The notes beneath the pieces were generated by a model, which searched no databases, was not told where the DNA came from, and was given only the letters and a program-made list of their open reading frames with translations. From SXNM01 sp964586155 (GTDB lineage Bacteria > Myxococcota_A > UBA9042), in contig CAZPHC010000004.1 of NCBI GenBank assembly GCA_964586155.1, positions 62,001-126,000 on the forward strand: DNA of 64,000 bases. Direction: 5' to 3'. The position numbers were made by a program, and so were the translations under genes. Shown one piece after another: positions 47,633 to 56,842 of the stretch (position 1 is its first letter; each line of letters begins with the position of its first letter).

Positions 47633-49900
47633 CTAGGGCCGCGTCAGCTCGACGTTCGACAGGATGACCGCGCCCTTGTCGCTGCCTGGGCGGTCCATCA
47701 CCAGCTCGACCGCGACGATGTGCTCGAGGTCCAGCTTCGGGTTCTGCTTCTTGAACGCGGCGAGGTGCATCCGCACGGTCCGCAGGACGCCATGGAAGAA
47801 GCGCACGTTCTCGTTCGATTTCGCCTGCATCGGCGGGAAGGGCAGGCCGCCGGCCTCTGACAGCGGAATCGAGGCCACCTCGGAGGCGCCGTCGATCAGG
47901 CGCACGGTGAAGTCGAGCGCCCGGCCCGCGATCGACGCCTTCGCCGTCGGCACCTGGGTCATGCGGAACGACAGCGTCTCCCAGCGGCGGACGTCGAGCG
48001 GCGGCAGCTCGAAGAGGTAGCGGGCGCCGGTCGTCTCCCAATCGAAGCGGCCGCCCCAACTGGCGTGGGCGAACTCGTCGTCGCAGCGGATCGCGTAGCA
48101 GCGGCCACCAGCGCTGAACCCTGCGACGCGGTTGCGGCCCCCCAGGTCGTTGCGCTTGGGTGCGTCTTCGCCGTCAAACGATTCGATCACCAGCTTCTCG
48201 GCGGGCATGTGGCTCCACGAGATCTCGATCGGACCGCCGACGGCGGCCTGGATCTCGGGCGGCATGGGCGCGTCGCCCCGCAGCCAGGCGGGCACGACCT
48301 TGCGCCCTTCGCGGACCGTGGCGAGCAGCCAGTCGCCGACGGCGGCGTCGAGCAGGGCGCGTTGCCGCCATGGCGCGACCTTGTCGGTCTCCGAGCAGGC
48401 CGAGTAGTGCTTGCCGCTGGGTTCGTCCATCGACTCGTCGCGATGCCAACGCTGGTTGAAGCCGTTGTGCGTGCCGCCGACGATGAAGCCGGCGCTATGG
48501 GGCGCGGTGCGCAGCGCGACCGAGCGGTCGAAGAGGCGGAACCCGTCGTAGGTGGGCAGCTGCATGTCGCACGAGGGCTGCAGCACCAGGAAGGCCGTCT
48601 TCTCGGGCGTCACCCACAGCGAATCCGAGCCGGCGATGGCGACCACCGACGACACATGGACGCCCGCCAGCTGAGGCTGCAAGCGCGCGGTGACCAGCGC
48701 GTCGGGGATCAACGCGCTCGCCTCGGCGCCGTTGCTGTGGCCGATCAGCGCCAGGCGGCTCAGGTCGATATGGCCAGCAAACGCCTGCCCCAACGGCGAC
48801 TCGAGGCCGCGGACGGCGCGGCTCCAGAGCCGTAGGTGCTCGAGGATCAAGCTGGTTCGGCCTTGGACGACGATGGGCAGGTGGGTGCAGTTCACCGAGT
48901 TGGCGTCGATGATGACCGCGACGTAGCCGCGCGCGGCCAGGCTCTCGGCCAGCCAGATGAAGCCCTCGGCGCTCGGCGTCGGCGTCATGCCTTCGGGGCA
49001 GACGTCGTCGAGCACCATGCTCATCTCGCAGAGGTCCTCGCCTGCGGCATTGCGGCAGACGCCGGCGTTGCCGTGGGTGATGACGGCCAGCGGGACGTGG
49101 CCGCCGACCTTGTCCAGCGCGACCGGGTAGCGGACCATGGCCCGCACGCGCGCGGTATGGTCCGGGGCGTACGGGACGGTGCGGCGGCCGAGGTCGTAGT
49201 CCGTGGTCTGGACCGCGAGCGCGCGGATCGGGCTGCCGACGACGCGCTTCTTCTGCTTTGTCACGCGCACGAGCCGGATCCAGGAGATCGGGCTGCTCAA
49301 GACGACCGCGGTGGTGCCGGGGCGTGCGCCGCCGGGGGCGCCCTCAGCGCGCTTGGTGAACGGACCGTTCGTCGCCGGCGCCGTCTCGATCTCCCACGCG
49401 GCGTACGACTCTGCGGACAGTGGCGGCCATGCGACCACCGCGCGGGTGAGGCCCTCCTCGAGGCGCGCGCTGATCAGCCGCAGGCCGCTCTCGGCGTCGA
49501 CGGTGGACGCGAGGTCGGGCGTGCCGATACGCGCGTCAATGACGGGCGCGCCGCCGAGCGGGGCAGGGGCCGTCGGCAGATCGGACCCGACCTGTGCGTC
49601 GCGTGCGGCCAGGCCGCTGTCGTGGCCGTGCGCCGCGGGCGCTGCCGGGGCCTCAACCGCTGCGGGCTGTGGCGCAGGCGCAGCTGCTGGCGTCGGCGCT
49701 TCGGCGGGTGCCGGGCTGGACGGGGGAGCCGAGGCCGCGGGCGGCGGCGCCGAGGTGGTCGTCGCGGACGTGGTCGGGGCAGTCGTTGCACCGGGCGACG
49801 GAGAGGGGTCGTTGCATCCGACCAGCACAAAACACGCCAGGGCACCGACCATCTGGCCAGAAACCAGGCGCCATCGGGGCGCCAGCGCAACCGTGCACAT
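47633..49900 (-). CDS. Alpha/beta-hydrolase lipoprotein
   Basis: A 755-aa exported lipoprotein: signal peptide with lipobox CFVLVGC, then about 70 residues of Thr/Ser/Pro/Ala linker, and a fibronectin-like segment (SYAAWEIETAPATNGPFT). The central alpha/beta-hydrolase domain has VPLAVITHGNAGVCRN (oxyanion region), AARGYVAVIIDANSVN, and nucleophile Ser in ALIGHSNGAEAS, resembling platelet-activating-factor acetylhydrolase/chlorophyllase-like proteins; the His is probably in GGTHNGFNQRWH. The C-terminal 200 residues form a beta-sandwich-like region (WETLSFRMTQVPTAKASI). I start at 49900, where GGAG lies eight bases upstream, instead of the TTG at 49924. Possible surface esterase; substrate unknown. 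Confidence 0.78.
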   Translation of the reverse strand: MCTVALAPRWRLVSGQMVGALACFVLVGCNDPSPSPGATTAPTTSATTTSAPPPAASAPPSSPAPAEAPTPAAAPAPQPAAVEAPAAPAAHGHDSGLAARDAQVGSDLPTAPAPLGGAPVIDARIGTPDLASTVDAESGLRLISARLEEGLTRAVVAWPPLSAESYAAWEIETAPATNGPFTKRAEGAPGGARPGTTAVVLSSPISWIRLVRVTKQKKRVVGSPIRALAVQTTDYDLGRRTVPYAPDHTARVRAMVRYPVALDKVGGHVPLAVITHGNAGVCRNAAGEDLCEMSMVLDDVCPEGMTPTPSAEGFIWLAESLAARGYVAVIIDANSVNCTHLPIVVQGRTSLILEHLRLWSRAVRGLESPLGQAFAGHIDLSRLALIGHSNGAEASALIPDALVTARLQPQLAGVHVSSVVAIAGSDSLWVTPEKTAFLVLQPSCDMQLPTYDGFRLFDRSVALRTAPHSAGFIVGGTHNGFNQRWHRDESMDEPSGKHYSACSETDKVAPWRQRALLDAAVGDWLLATVREGRKVVPAWLRGDAPMPPEIQAAVGGPIEISWSHMPAEKLVIESFDGEDAPKRNDLGGRNRVAGFSAGGRCYAIRCDDEFAHASWGGRFDWETTGARYLFELPPLDVRRWETLSFRMTQVPTAKASIAGRALDFTVRLIDGASEVASIPLSEAGGLPFPPMQAKSNENVRFFHGVLRTVRMHLAAFKKQNPKLDLEHIVAVELVMDRPGSDKGAVILSNVELTRP

Positions 49901-50098
49901 GAGGGGGACTCCGCAAGCGCCCAATCAAGTCGTGGGCGCGCCGCGCATTCTATCACCCCGGCGTTGGGACAATAGAGAGCAGCCTGCGTTGCATACAAGT
50001 ATTGACGATCATCCGGAGGGGCCGCGGCATGCGTTCGAACCGCTTGATCCCACGAAGGGACCTGGCGCGTCGGCCGGCCCCGTCGCCCCGCTCGTGGC

Positions 50099-50833
50099 TC
50101 AGTTCTGGAACCAATCCTCACGCTCGGCGAAGAGGAAGTTGAAGCTCTTCAACGAGCCGTAGCAGCTGCTGACGTAGCCCTGCAGCAGCGCCTTGTCCTC
50201 GGCGTCGATGGCGTCGGTGGCGTTGACCTTCTGCTCGAGCACTCGGAGCTTGTCGCGGACCGCGGTCACCTTGCGGAACAGCACGTCGATCTCGAGCTCC
50301 TTGGGCGCCAATTCGGGGTCGGCGGGCTGGATCAGGACCTTGCCGCCGCGAAATCGGCGCTGCATCGGGGGATCCGAGATGCCCAGGGTCTCATCGAGCA
50401 CCTCGGCGAGGATGGCTTTGAGCTCAGCGCGGTCCATGGCGTCGTCTCCGTCGGGTGACAGGGGGTCGAGTGAGAGGGGAATGTCCTGCAGCTTCGGCTT
50501 GGGCGCGTCGTCGTCGGGATCGTGGCGACGTCCGCCGCCGCCAGAGGAGCCGGTCGCAGGCCGCGATCGCGACATGCGCTCGGTCGCGCCTTCGAGCGCA
50601 CGGCGACGCTCGCGCTCGCGTGGGGTCGAGTCGGCGTCGTCCGGCACCTTGGCGCCCGGCACCAGGCGCAAGCGGTCGAGGCGGTAGTCGATGCAGGCGT
50701 AGTCGTGGGCGGCGACCTGACCGTACCGCGGCTTGCGGCTGCATTGGCCCATCGTGCGGCCCATGCGATCCTGGTAGGCGACCTCGAAGGCCTTGCAGGA
50801 GCCGCAGCGGAAGTACTCTTCGCGGACGCTCAT
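50099..50833 (-). CDS. Unknown protein with N-terminal four-Cys motif
   Basis: A 244-aa protein that I cannot assign. It opens with FRCGSCKAFEVAYQDRMGRT and two further Cys (QCSRKPRYG, YACIDYRL), a pattern fit for a zinc or iron-sulfur site. Residues about 65-110 are charged and Gly/Ser-rich; the rest is helical, with ELKAILAEVLDETLG, KELEIDVLFRKVTAVRDKLRVLEQKVN and a final SSCYGSLKSFNFLF, likely coiled-coil. No signal peptide is present. It lies alone, divergent from the pseudaminic-acid genes with 147 bases between, and 198 bases from the lipoprotein gene start downstream. Confidence 0.75.
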   Translation of the reverse strand: MSVREEYFRCGSCKAFEVAYQDRMGRTMGQCSRKPRYGQVAAHDYACIDYRLDRLRLVPGAKVPDDADSTPRERERRRALEGATERMSRSRPATGSSGGGGRRHDPDDDAPKPKLQDIPLSLDPLSPDGDDAMDRAELKAILAEVLDETLGISDPPMQRRFRGGKVLIQPADPELAPKELEIDVLFRKVTAVRDKLRVLEQKVNATDAIDAEDKALLQGYVSSCYGSLKSFNFLFAEREDWFQN

Positions 50834-50980
50834 CCTTCCCTCTGGCGAACGGGGCCGGCGAACAGGTGCCGGGCACCCAGGCCGCCAGTGGACACCGGAA
50901 GCGTGGACTCGTCAAACCTCCGTCGCTGGCGTGCCATGGCCACAGGCGCTACGCTCGCGCCGCTCGTTGGAGGTCCCGCC

Positions 50981-52207
50981 ATGAACGCCGATGCTCGCCC
51001 CTCGCCCCACGCGCTGCCGCCCCGCCTCGACGTGCTGCCCTACGGGCGGCAGTGGATCGACGACGACGACATCGCTGCGGTGGTTGCCGCGCTGCGCCAG
51101 GACGCGATCACGACCGGGCCGAGCGTGCAGGCGTTCGAGGCGGCGCTGGCCGAGGCTGTCGGCGCCCGCCACGCCATCGCCGTCAGCAACGGCACGGCCG
51201 CGCTCCACGCCGCGGTGGCGGCGGCAGGCATCGGCCCGGGCGACAAGGTGGCCGTGCCCGCGATCACCTTCCTCGCCACGGCGAATTGCGCCCGCTACGT
51301 CGGTGCCGAGCCCGTCTTCGTCGACGTGGATCCGACCACCGGCCTGATCGATCCGAACCACCTCGAGGCCGTCGCCGCGCAGGGCGTGCGCGCGATCCTG
51401 CCGGTGCACCTGACCGGCCGCAGCGTCGATCTGGACGCCGTGCTCGCGATCGCGGGCCGTGTTGGCGCCGTCGTCATCGAGGACGCCGCCCACGCGCTCG
51501 GCGCCAGCTACCGCGGCCGGCGCATCGGCGGGCCCGGCGGCGGCGCGATGGCCACGTTCTCGTTCCATCCGGTCAAGCACGCCACCACCGCCGAGGGCGG
51601 CGCGATCACGACCGAAGACGACGCGCTCGCCGAGGCGATGCGCACCTTCCGCAGCCACGGCATGACCAAGGATCCCAAGGTGCTACGGCATCCGAGCCCT
51701 GGCCCCTGGTACTACGAGGCCTTCAGCTCCGGCTACAACTACCGCATCACCGACGTGCAATGCGCGCTCGGCGTGTCGCAGCTGCGCAAGCTCGACTTCT
51801 TCCTCGCCCGCCGTCGCGCCCTGGTCGCGCGCTACGACGCCCTGCTGGCCGACGTCGCCGTCGTCCGGCCGAACGCGCGCGGATCGGCCGGGGCCGACGC
51901 GGTCGCCGACAGCGCCTGGCACCTCTACGCCGTGCGCATCGACTTCGACGCGGTCGGACTCAGCCGCGCCGAGGTGATGGCCGGGCTGCTGGCGCGCGGC
52001 GTCGGCACCCAGGTCCACTACATCCCGCTGCCGGCGCAGCCGGTGTTCGCCGACGCCGGCGCCCCGCCGATGACCGCGTTCCCCGGCGCGGCCGCCTACT
52101 ACGCCCAGACGCTGTCGTTGCCGCTGTTCCCGGCCATGCACGACGACGATCCGGATCGCGTCGTCGCCGCGCTGCTCGACGTGCTCGGCGGTCGGGGCGC
52201 CGCCTGA
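50981..52207 (+). CDS. pseC: PseC: UDP-4-keto-sugar aminotransferase of pseudaminic acid synthesis
   Basis: A 408-aa PLP-dependent DegT/DnrJ/EryC1-family transaminase that converts the PseB product into UDP-4-amino-4,6-dideoxy-AltNAc. It contains AVSNGTAALHAAVAAAGIGPGD, VPAITFLATANCARYVGAEP, the loop VIEDAAHALGASYRG and the PLP-binding Lys in FSFHPVKHATTAEGGAI, then GYNYRITDVQCALG, all typical of PseC. TTGGAGG before the ATG at 50981 is a strong ribosome site. It is the first gene of the pse run; the next starts two bases after its stop. The assignment to PseC over generic sugar aminotransferases rests on the following genes, which complete that pathway. Confidence 0.88.
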   Translation: MNADARPSPHALPPRLDVLPYGRQWIDDDDIAAVVAALRQDAITTGPSVQAFEAALAEAVGARHAIAVSNGTAALHAAVAAAGIGPGDKVAVPAITFLATANCARYVGAEPVFVDVDPTTGLIDPNHLEAVAAQGVRAILPVHLTGRSVDLDAVLAIAGRVGAVVIEDAAHALGASYRGRRIGGPGGGAMATFSFHPVKHATTAEGGAITTEDDALAEAMRTFRSHGMTKDPKVLRHPSPGPWYYEAFSSGYNYRITDVQCALGVSQLRKLDFFLARRRALVARYDALLADVAVVRPNARGSAGADAVADSAWHLYAVRIDFDAVGLSRAEVMAGLLARGVGTQVHYIPLPAQPVFADAGAPPMTAFPGAAAYYAQTLSLPLFPAMHDDDPDRVVAALLDVLGGRGAA

Positions 52208-52209
52208 GC

Positions 52210-54060
52210 ATGCGCGTCGTCGTCATCATCCAGGCCCGCATGGGCAGCTCCCGGCTGCCGGGCAAGGTGCTGCGGCCAGTCGGCGGCCGGACGATGCTCG
52301 GCCAGGTCGTCGCCCGCTGCCGCCGCGCCGCGCGCGTCGACGAGGTCGTGATCGCGACGACGATGGAGCCGAGCGACGACGGGCTGGTCGACGCCGCCGC
52401 TGCCCTCGGCGTACGCGTCGTGCGCGGCTCGACCGACGACGTGCTCGACCGCTTCGCCGCCGCGACGCGGGCGACCGCGGCCGATGTCGTCGTCCGCGTC
52501 ACGGCGGACTGCCCCCTGCTCGACGCCGGCGAGATCGACCGCCTGCTCGGCGTCTGGGCCGAGGCCGACGCCGCCGGCGCGCCGCTCGACTGGCTGAGCA
52601 ACCAGCTCGGCGACCGACGCCGCATCCCACGCGGCCTCGACGTCGAGGTCGTGCGCGCCGCCAGCTTGCTCCGTGCCGCCGCCGAAGCGCGCGACGCCGC
52701 CGAGCGCGAGCACGTCACGCCCTGGTTCTACCGCGACGGCGCGCGCAGCCGCCTGCTCGTCAGCGATCCCGACGGGCCCGACAACAGCGTGTTCCGCCTG
52801 ACCGTCGACACGCCGGCGGACCTCGCGCTGGTGCAGGAGCTCGTGCGCAGGCTCGGGGACGACGCCGATCTGCCCGCGATCGCGGCCCTGTTGCGCGCTG
52901 AGCCCGCGTTGGTCGCGCTCAACGCCGACGTCCAGCAGAAGGCCGTGCTCTCGTACGAAGCGCAGCGGCGGCAGCGCGTCGCCGGGCGGTTGCTCGTCGG
53001 CCTCGCCGACGCCGGCCCGACCATCGGTGTCGGTCACGTCACCCGCGTCTCGGCCCTGCTGGCGGCCTGGACCCAGGCGGGTGGGCGCGCGGAGCTGCGT
53101 GGTGTCGGCGTCACGGGGGCGCTGCGGACGCGGCTGGTCGAAGCGGGCGTCGGCGTCGTCGACGCCGAGGCGCCGCTCGCGGCCGGGCAGGGCGCTGCGC
53201 TGGCGAGCTGGGTCGATGAGCGCGCGGCCGCCGCCGTCGTGGTCGATACCTACGCCCTGGCCGCCGGCGACGTCGACGCGCTGCGCACCGCGGCGACCGT
53301 GATCGCGATCGACGACTTCGGCGACGCCCTGCGCGGCGCAGACGTCATCGTCCACCAGGGCGCGGTCGAGCGCGCGGCGCTCCTGTTCGCCGGCGCCCCC
53401 GGCCTCCTGCTCGCCGGGCCGCCGTACCTGCTGCTGCGCCGCGAGATCCGCGACGCCGCGGCCACTGAAGAAGGCCCGAGCGCCGGTCCTGTTCGCGTCG
53501 TCGTCACGCTCGGCGGCGCCGACGTCGGCGGCCATAGCTTGCCGGTCGCCCTGGCGCTGGCCGACGACGCAGCGCGCGGGGACGCTTCGCTCGTGGTCGA
53601 CGTCGTCGCGGGCCCGGCGATGCCGGCGGCGCGACGTGATGCGCTGCTGGCTGCCGCTTCTGCGCGCGATCGCCTGCGTGTGCATGTCGACGTCGCCCAG
53701 ATGGCTCCGCTGCTGGTGGGTGCCACGTGCGCCATCTCCGCGGCGGGATCCACCAGCTGGGAGCTCGCGGCGCTCGGCGTGCCCGCGCTGCTTGTCGTCG
53801 TCGCCGACAACCAACGTCCCGTCGCGGACTGCTGCGTCGCCGCCGGCTGCGCCACGTTGTTGGACGCGACGCTCCGCGCAGGCGACGACGTCGTCGCGGA
53901 CGCGCGGCGCTTCGTCGCCACCCTGGCCGCCGATCCCGGGCGACGCGCGGCGATGGCCCGCGCCGGCCGGGCCCTGGTGGACGGACGCGGCGCCGACCGC
54001 GTCATCGACGCCGTGCTGCCGGTCTTGGACGCGCCCCGTGCGGCGCAGGAGCGACCATGA
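52210..54060 (+). CDS. Fusion of SpsF/PseF-type cytidylyltransferase and PseG nucleotidase
   Basis: A 616-aa bifunctional protein. Residues 1 to about 245 form a nucleotidyltransferase: IIQARMGSSRLPGKVLRPVG is the SpsF variant of the NTP-binding loop, followed by VVVRVTADCPLLDAGEID; this would make CMP-pseudaminic acid, the last step, normally done by PseF. From about 258 on comes PseG: ADAGPTIGVGHVTRVSALLAAW, VVDTYALAAGDVDALRT, VVTLGGADVGGHSLPVALAL and AAGSTSWELAALGVPALLVV, the GT-B-like fold that removes UDP from 2,4-diacetamido-altrose. So one chain holds steps four and six. It starts two bases after pseC and overlaps the next gene by four. Confidence 0.85.
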   Translation: MRVVVIIQARMGSSRLPGKVLRPVGGRTMLGQVVARCRRAARVDEVVIATTMEPSDDGLVDAAAALGVRVVRGSTDDVLDRFAAATRATAADVVVRVTADCPLLDAGEIDRLLGVWAEADAAGAPLDWLSNQLGDRRRIPRGLDVEVVRAASLLRAAAEARDAAEREHVTPWFYRDGARSRLLVSDPDGPDNSVFRLTVDTPADLALVQELVRRLGDDADLPAIAALLRAEPALVALNADVQQKAVLSYEAQRRQRVAGRLLVGLADAGPTIGVGHVTRVSALLAAWTQAGGRAELRGVGVTGALRTRLVEAGVGVVDAEAPLAAGQGAALASWVDERAAAAVVVDTYALAAGDVDALRTAATVIAIDDFGDALRGADVIVHQGAVERAALLFAGAPGLLLAGPPYLLLRREIRDAAATEEGPSAGPVRVVVTLGGADVGGHSLPVALALADDAARGDASLVVDVVAGPAMPAARRDALLAAASARDRLRVHVDVAQMAPLLVGATCAISAAGSTSWELAALGVPALLVVVADNQRPVADCCVAAGCATLLDATLRAGDDVVADARRFVATLAADPGRRAAMARAGRALVDGRGADRVIDAVLPVLDAPRAAQERP

Positions 54061-55649
54061 CATCCCCGTCGACTGCTTGGGGCCTGCCGAACGCGGCGGC
54101 ACCTTCGATGCGCCCGTCGTTCGCCGTCGGCGACCGCCGCCTGGGCGAGGGCGCGCCTTGCTTCGTCATCGCCGAGGCCGGCAGCAACCACAACGGCAGC
54201 CTCGAGCGCGCGCGCGAGCTGGTGCGGGTCGCGGCTGAGGCCGGCGCCGACGCGGTGAAGTTCCAGACCTTCCAGGCCGCCAAGCTCTACCCCAAGTCGG
54301 CGGGCACCAGCGACTACCTCGGCGATCCGACGCCGATCTACGACATCATCCAGAAGATGGAGATGCCGCCCGAATGGCTCGCCGACCTCGCGGCCCTGGC
54401 GCGCTCGCTGGGCCTGGCCTTCATCTCGAGCCCCTTCCACGAGGCCGCGGTCGAGCTGCTCGACCCCTACGTCGACGCGTTCAAGATCGCCAGCTACGAG
54501 CTGACGCACGCGCCGCTGCTGCGCGCCGTCGCCGCCCGCGACAAGCCGGTGTTGCTCTCGACCGGCGCGTCGAACCTCGCCGAGGTCGCGCGCGCGGTGG
54601 TCACCCTGCGCGACGCCGGCTGCGACCGCCTGGCGCTGATGCAATGCACCGCGAGCTACCCGACGCCGCCGCATGCGGTGCACGCGCGGGCGTTGGTGAC
54701 GCTGCGCGACCGCTTCGACGTGCCGACCGGCCTGAGCGACCACAGCCGCGATCCGGTCGTGGCGCCGACGGTCGCGGTCGCCTTGGGCGCGACGTTGATC
54801 GAGAAGCATTTTACGCTCTCGAACGATCTGCCCGGGCCGGACCATCGCTTCGCCGTCGAGCCGCACGAGCTGCGCGCGCTCTGCGCCGCCGTCCGCGCCG
54901 CCGAGACGGTGCTCGGCGACGCCCGCCGCGATCCGGACGCCGTCGAGGCCGAGCTGCGCAGCTTCGCCCGGCGCTCGGTCTTCGCGCTGCGGCCGATCGC
55001 CGCGGGCCAGCGCCTCGGCCGCGACGACGTCGAGGTCCTGCGCCACGGCAAGAACGAAGGCGGCCTGCCGCCCGAGGCCCTCGACCGCGTCGTCGGCGCC
55101 CGCGCCGTGCGCGACCTCGGCGCCGATCGTGCGCTGCAGGCCGACGATCTCGCGTTCGACGCGCCACCGGCCCTGTCGCTGCGCCGCGCCGATCGCCTCG
55201 ACGCCGCGTTGCTGCACGCCTGGGCCAACGAGCCTGCCGCCCGCGCCGCCTCCTGGGGCCGCGCCGAGATCACCTGGCCCGAGCACCTCGCTTGGGTCGA
55301 ACGCTCGCTGGTCTCGCCGGATCGCGCGCTGTTCGTCGCGCGCGAGGCCGGGGTGCCGATCGCGACGCTGCGCCTCGATCGCGCAGACGCGGCGGTGTAC
55401 GGCGCCGGAGCCGCGATCGTCAGCATCAACCTCGATCCGGCCGTCCGTGGTCGCGGCCTGGCCGCCAGGCTTCTGCGCCTGCTCGACGCCGAGGCCCGCG
55501 CCCTCGGCCTGCGCCGCCTCATCGCCTGGATCGCGCCGGACAACGTCGCCAGCGCGCGCGCCTTCGCCAGCGCCGGCTACGACGACGACGGCCTGCACGC
55601 GCTGGATGGCCGCGCCGCGCTGCGCCGCGTGCGCGTCGTCGGCGATTGA
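54057..55649 (+). CDS. pseI: Fusion of PseI pseudaminic acid synthase and PseH-like N-acetyltransferase
   Basis: A 530-aa bifunctional protein. Residues about 20-290 are a NeuB-type TIM barrel (FVIAEAGSNHNGSLERAREL, DAVKFQTFQAAKLYPKSAGT, LSTGASNLAEVARAV, ALMQCTASYPTPP, GLSDHSRDPVVAPTVAVALG, IEKHFTLSNDLPGPDHRFA) that condenses the altrose sugar with phosphoenolpyruvate. Residues about 300-365 are the SAF antifreeze-like domain (FARRSVFALRPIAAGQRLG). From about 375 to the end a GNAT acetyltransferase follows (SWGRAEITWPEHLAWVERSL, VSINLDPAVRGRGLAARLLR, APDNVASARAFASAGY), matching PseH, which acetylates the 4-amino group earlier in the path. Start overlaps the previous gene (ATGA). Confidence 0.88.
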   Translation: MTSPSTAWGLPNAAAPSMRPSFAVGDRRLGEGAPCFVIAEAGSNHNGSLERARELVRVAAEAGADAVKFQTFQAAKLYPKSAGTSDYLGDPTPIYDIIQKMEMPPEWLADLAALARSLGLAFISSPFHEAAVELLDPYVDAFKIASYELTHAPLLRAVAARDKPVLLSTGASNLAEVARAVVTLRDAGCDRLALMQCTASYPTPPHAVHARALVTLRDRFDVPTGLSDHSRDPVVAPTVAVALGATLIEKHFTLSNDLPGPDHRFAVEPHELRALCAAVRAAETVLGDARRDPDAVEAELRSFARRSVFALRPIAAGQRLGRDDVEVLRHGKNEGGLPPEALDRVVGARAVRDLGADRALQADDLAFDAPPALSLRRADRLDAALLHAWANEPAARAASWGRAEITWPEHLAWVERSLVSPDRALFVAREAGVPIATLRLDRADAAVYGAGAAIVSINLDPAVRGRGLAARLLRLLDAEARALGLRRLIAWIAPDNVASARAFASAGYDDDGLHALDGRAALRRVRVVGD

Positions 55650-55787
55650 GCGGGTGTCCCGGCCATTCTTGACAGGTCAGGCGGCTGGGATGGACCCTCC
55701 CGCCCGCGTGTCGCGCTCGCACAACGGGCCAGGCGTGCAGCGCCAGCGCGCGCGTCCCCGGGCAGCCGCCCACCATCGGAGCAGAGC

Positions 55788-56837
55788 ATGAGTGACGTCG
55801 GCACAGGTCTCGCGGCAACGGCGTCGGCCGCCATCGCGTTCGGAGACGCACCGGACCTCACGGGCAAGTCGATCCTGGTCACGGGCGGCACCGGATCGTT
55901 CGGCACCGCGTTCGTCCGTCGCCTGCTCGCCGAGCACAACCCCAAGCGTGTCGTGGTCTTCTCGCGCGACGAGCAGAAGCACTACCAGATGCAGGTCGAG
56001 ATGAACGACCCGCGCCTGCGCTTTTTCGTCGGTGACATCCGCGACCGCGACCGCCTGCGCCGGGCGCTGACCGGCGTGCAGATCGTGGTGCACGCCGCCG
56101 CGATGAAGCATGTCCCCCTGGCCGAGTACAACCCGACCGAGGCGGTGAACACCAACATCATCGGCGCGATGAACCTCGTCGACGCCGCGCTCGACCGCGG
56201 CGTGGAGCGGGTCGTCGCGCTCTCGACCGACAAGGCGGCGAGCCCGGTCAACCTCTACGGCGCGACCAAGCTCTGCATGGAGAAGCTCCTGGTCGCCGCC
56301 AACGCCTACTCCGGTGCCGGCGGCACGATCTTCGACGTCGTCCGCTACGGCAACGTGCTCGGCAGCAAGGGCTCGGTCGTGCCGCTGTTCCAGCGCCAGC
56401 GCCTGCAGGGCGAGCTGACGGTGACCGACCCCGCGATGACCCGCTTCTGGATCGGCATGGATCGTGCCGTGGACCTGGTGCTGCTCGCGCTGCGCCACGG
56501 CGTCGGGGGTGCCGTCTTTGTGCCCCGGATCCCGGCCTCGACGATGGCGGTGCTGGCCGAGGCGATGGCGCCCGGTGTGCCGGTCAAGGTCATCGGCATC
56601 CGCCCGGGCGAGAAGCGGCACGAGGCGCTGATCACGGCCGACGAGGCGCACAACGTCGTCGCCTACAACGACGTCTACGTCATCCAGCCTTCGTTCGCTT
56701 GGGGCGGCGCCCGGCTGCCCCAGGGCGGCCTGCCGATGGAGCCCGGCTTCTCGTTCTCGAGCGATATCGCCGAGCAGCTCGACGTCGGCGCCGCGCGCGC
56801 CTTGCTCAGCCGGCTGGGCTTCGACGCCGCGAGCTAG
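55788..56837 (+). CDS. pseB: PseB: UDP-GlcNAc 4,6-dehydratase/5-epimerase
   Basis: A 349-aa extended short-chain dehydrogenase that performs the first step of pseudaminic acid synthesis. It shows the NAD loop SILVTGGTGSFGTAFVRRLL, VFSRDEQKHYQMQVEMNDPR, FVGDIRDRDRLRRALTGV, HAAAMKHVPLAEYNPTEAV and ALSTDKAASPVNLYGATKL, the modified SDR catalytic segment typical of PseB/FlaA1 (Met-Lys in place of YxxxK). GGAGCAGAGC precedes the ATG. A 138-base space separates it from the PseI-PseH gene, with a perfect -35 hexamer TTGACA at 55669-55674 but no matching -10, so it may have its own promoter. The next gene follows after five bases. Confidence 0.93.
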   Translation: MSDVGTGLAATASAAIAFGDAPDLTGKSILVTGGTGSFGTAFVRRLLAEHNPKRVVVFSRDEQKHYQMQVEMNDPRLRFFVGDIRDRDRLRRALTGVQIVVHAAAMKHVPLAEYNPTEAVNTNIIGAMNLVDAALDRGVERVVALSTDKAASPVNLYGATKLCMEKLLVAANAYSGAGGTIFDVVRYGNVLGSKGSVVPLFQRQRLQGELTVTDPAMTRFWIGMDRAVDLVLLALRHGVGGAVFVPRIPASTMAVLAEAMAPGVPVKVIGIRPGEKRHEALITADEAHNVVAYNDVYVIQPSFAWGGARLPQGGLPMEPGFSFSSDIAEQLDVGAARALLSRLGFDAAS

Positions 56838-56842
56838 GGCCG

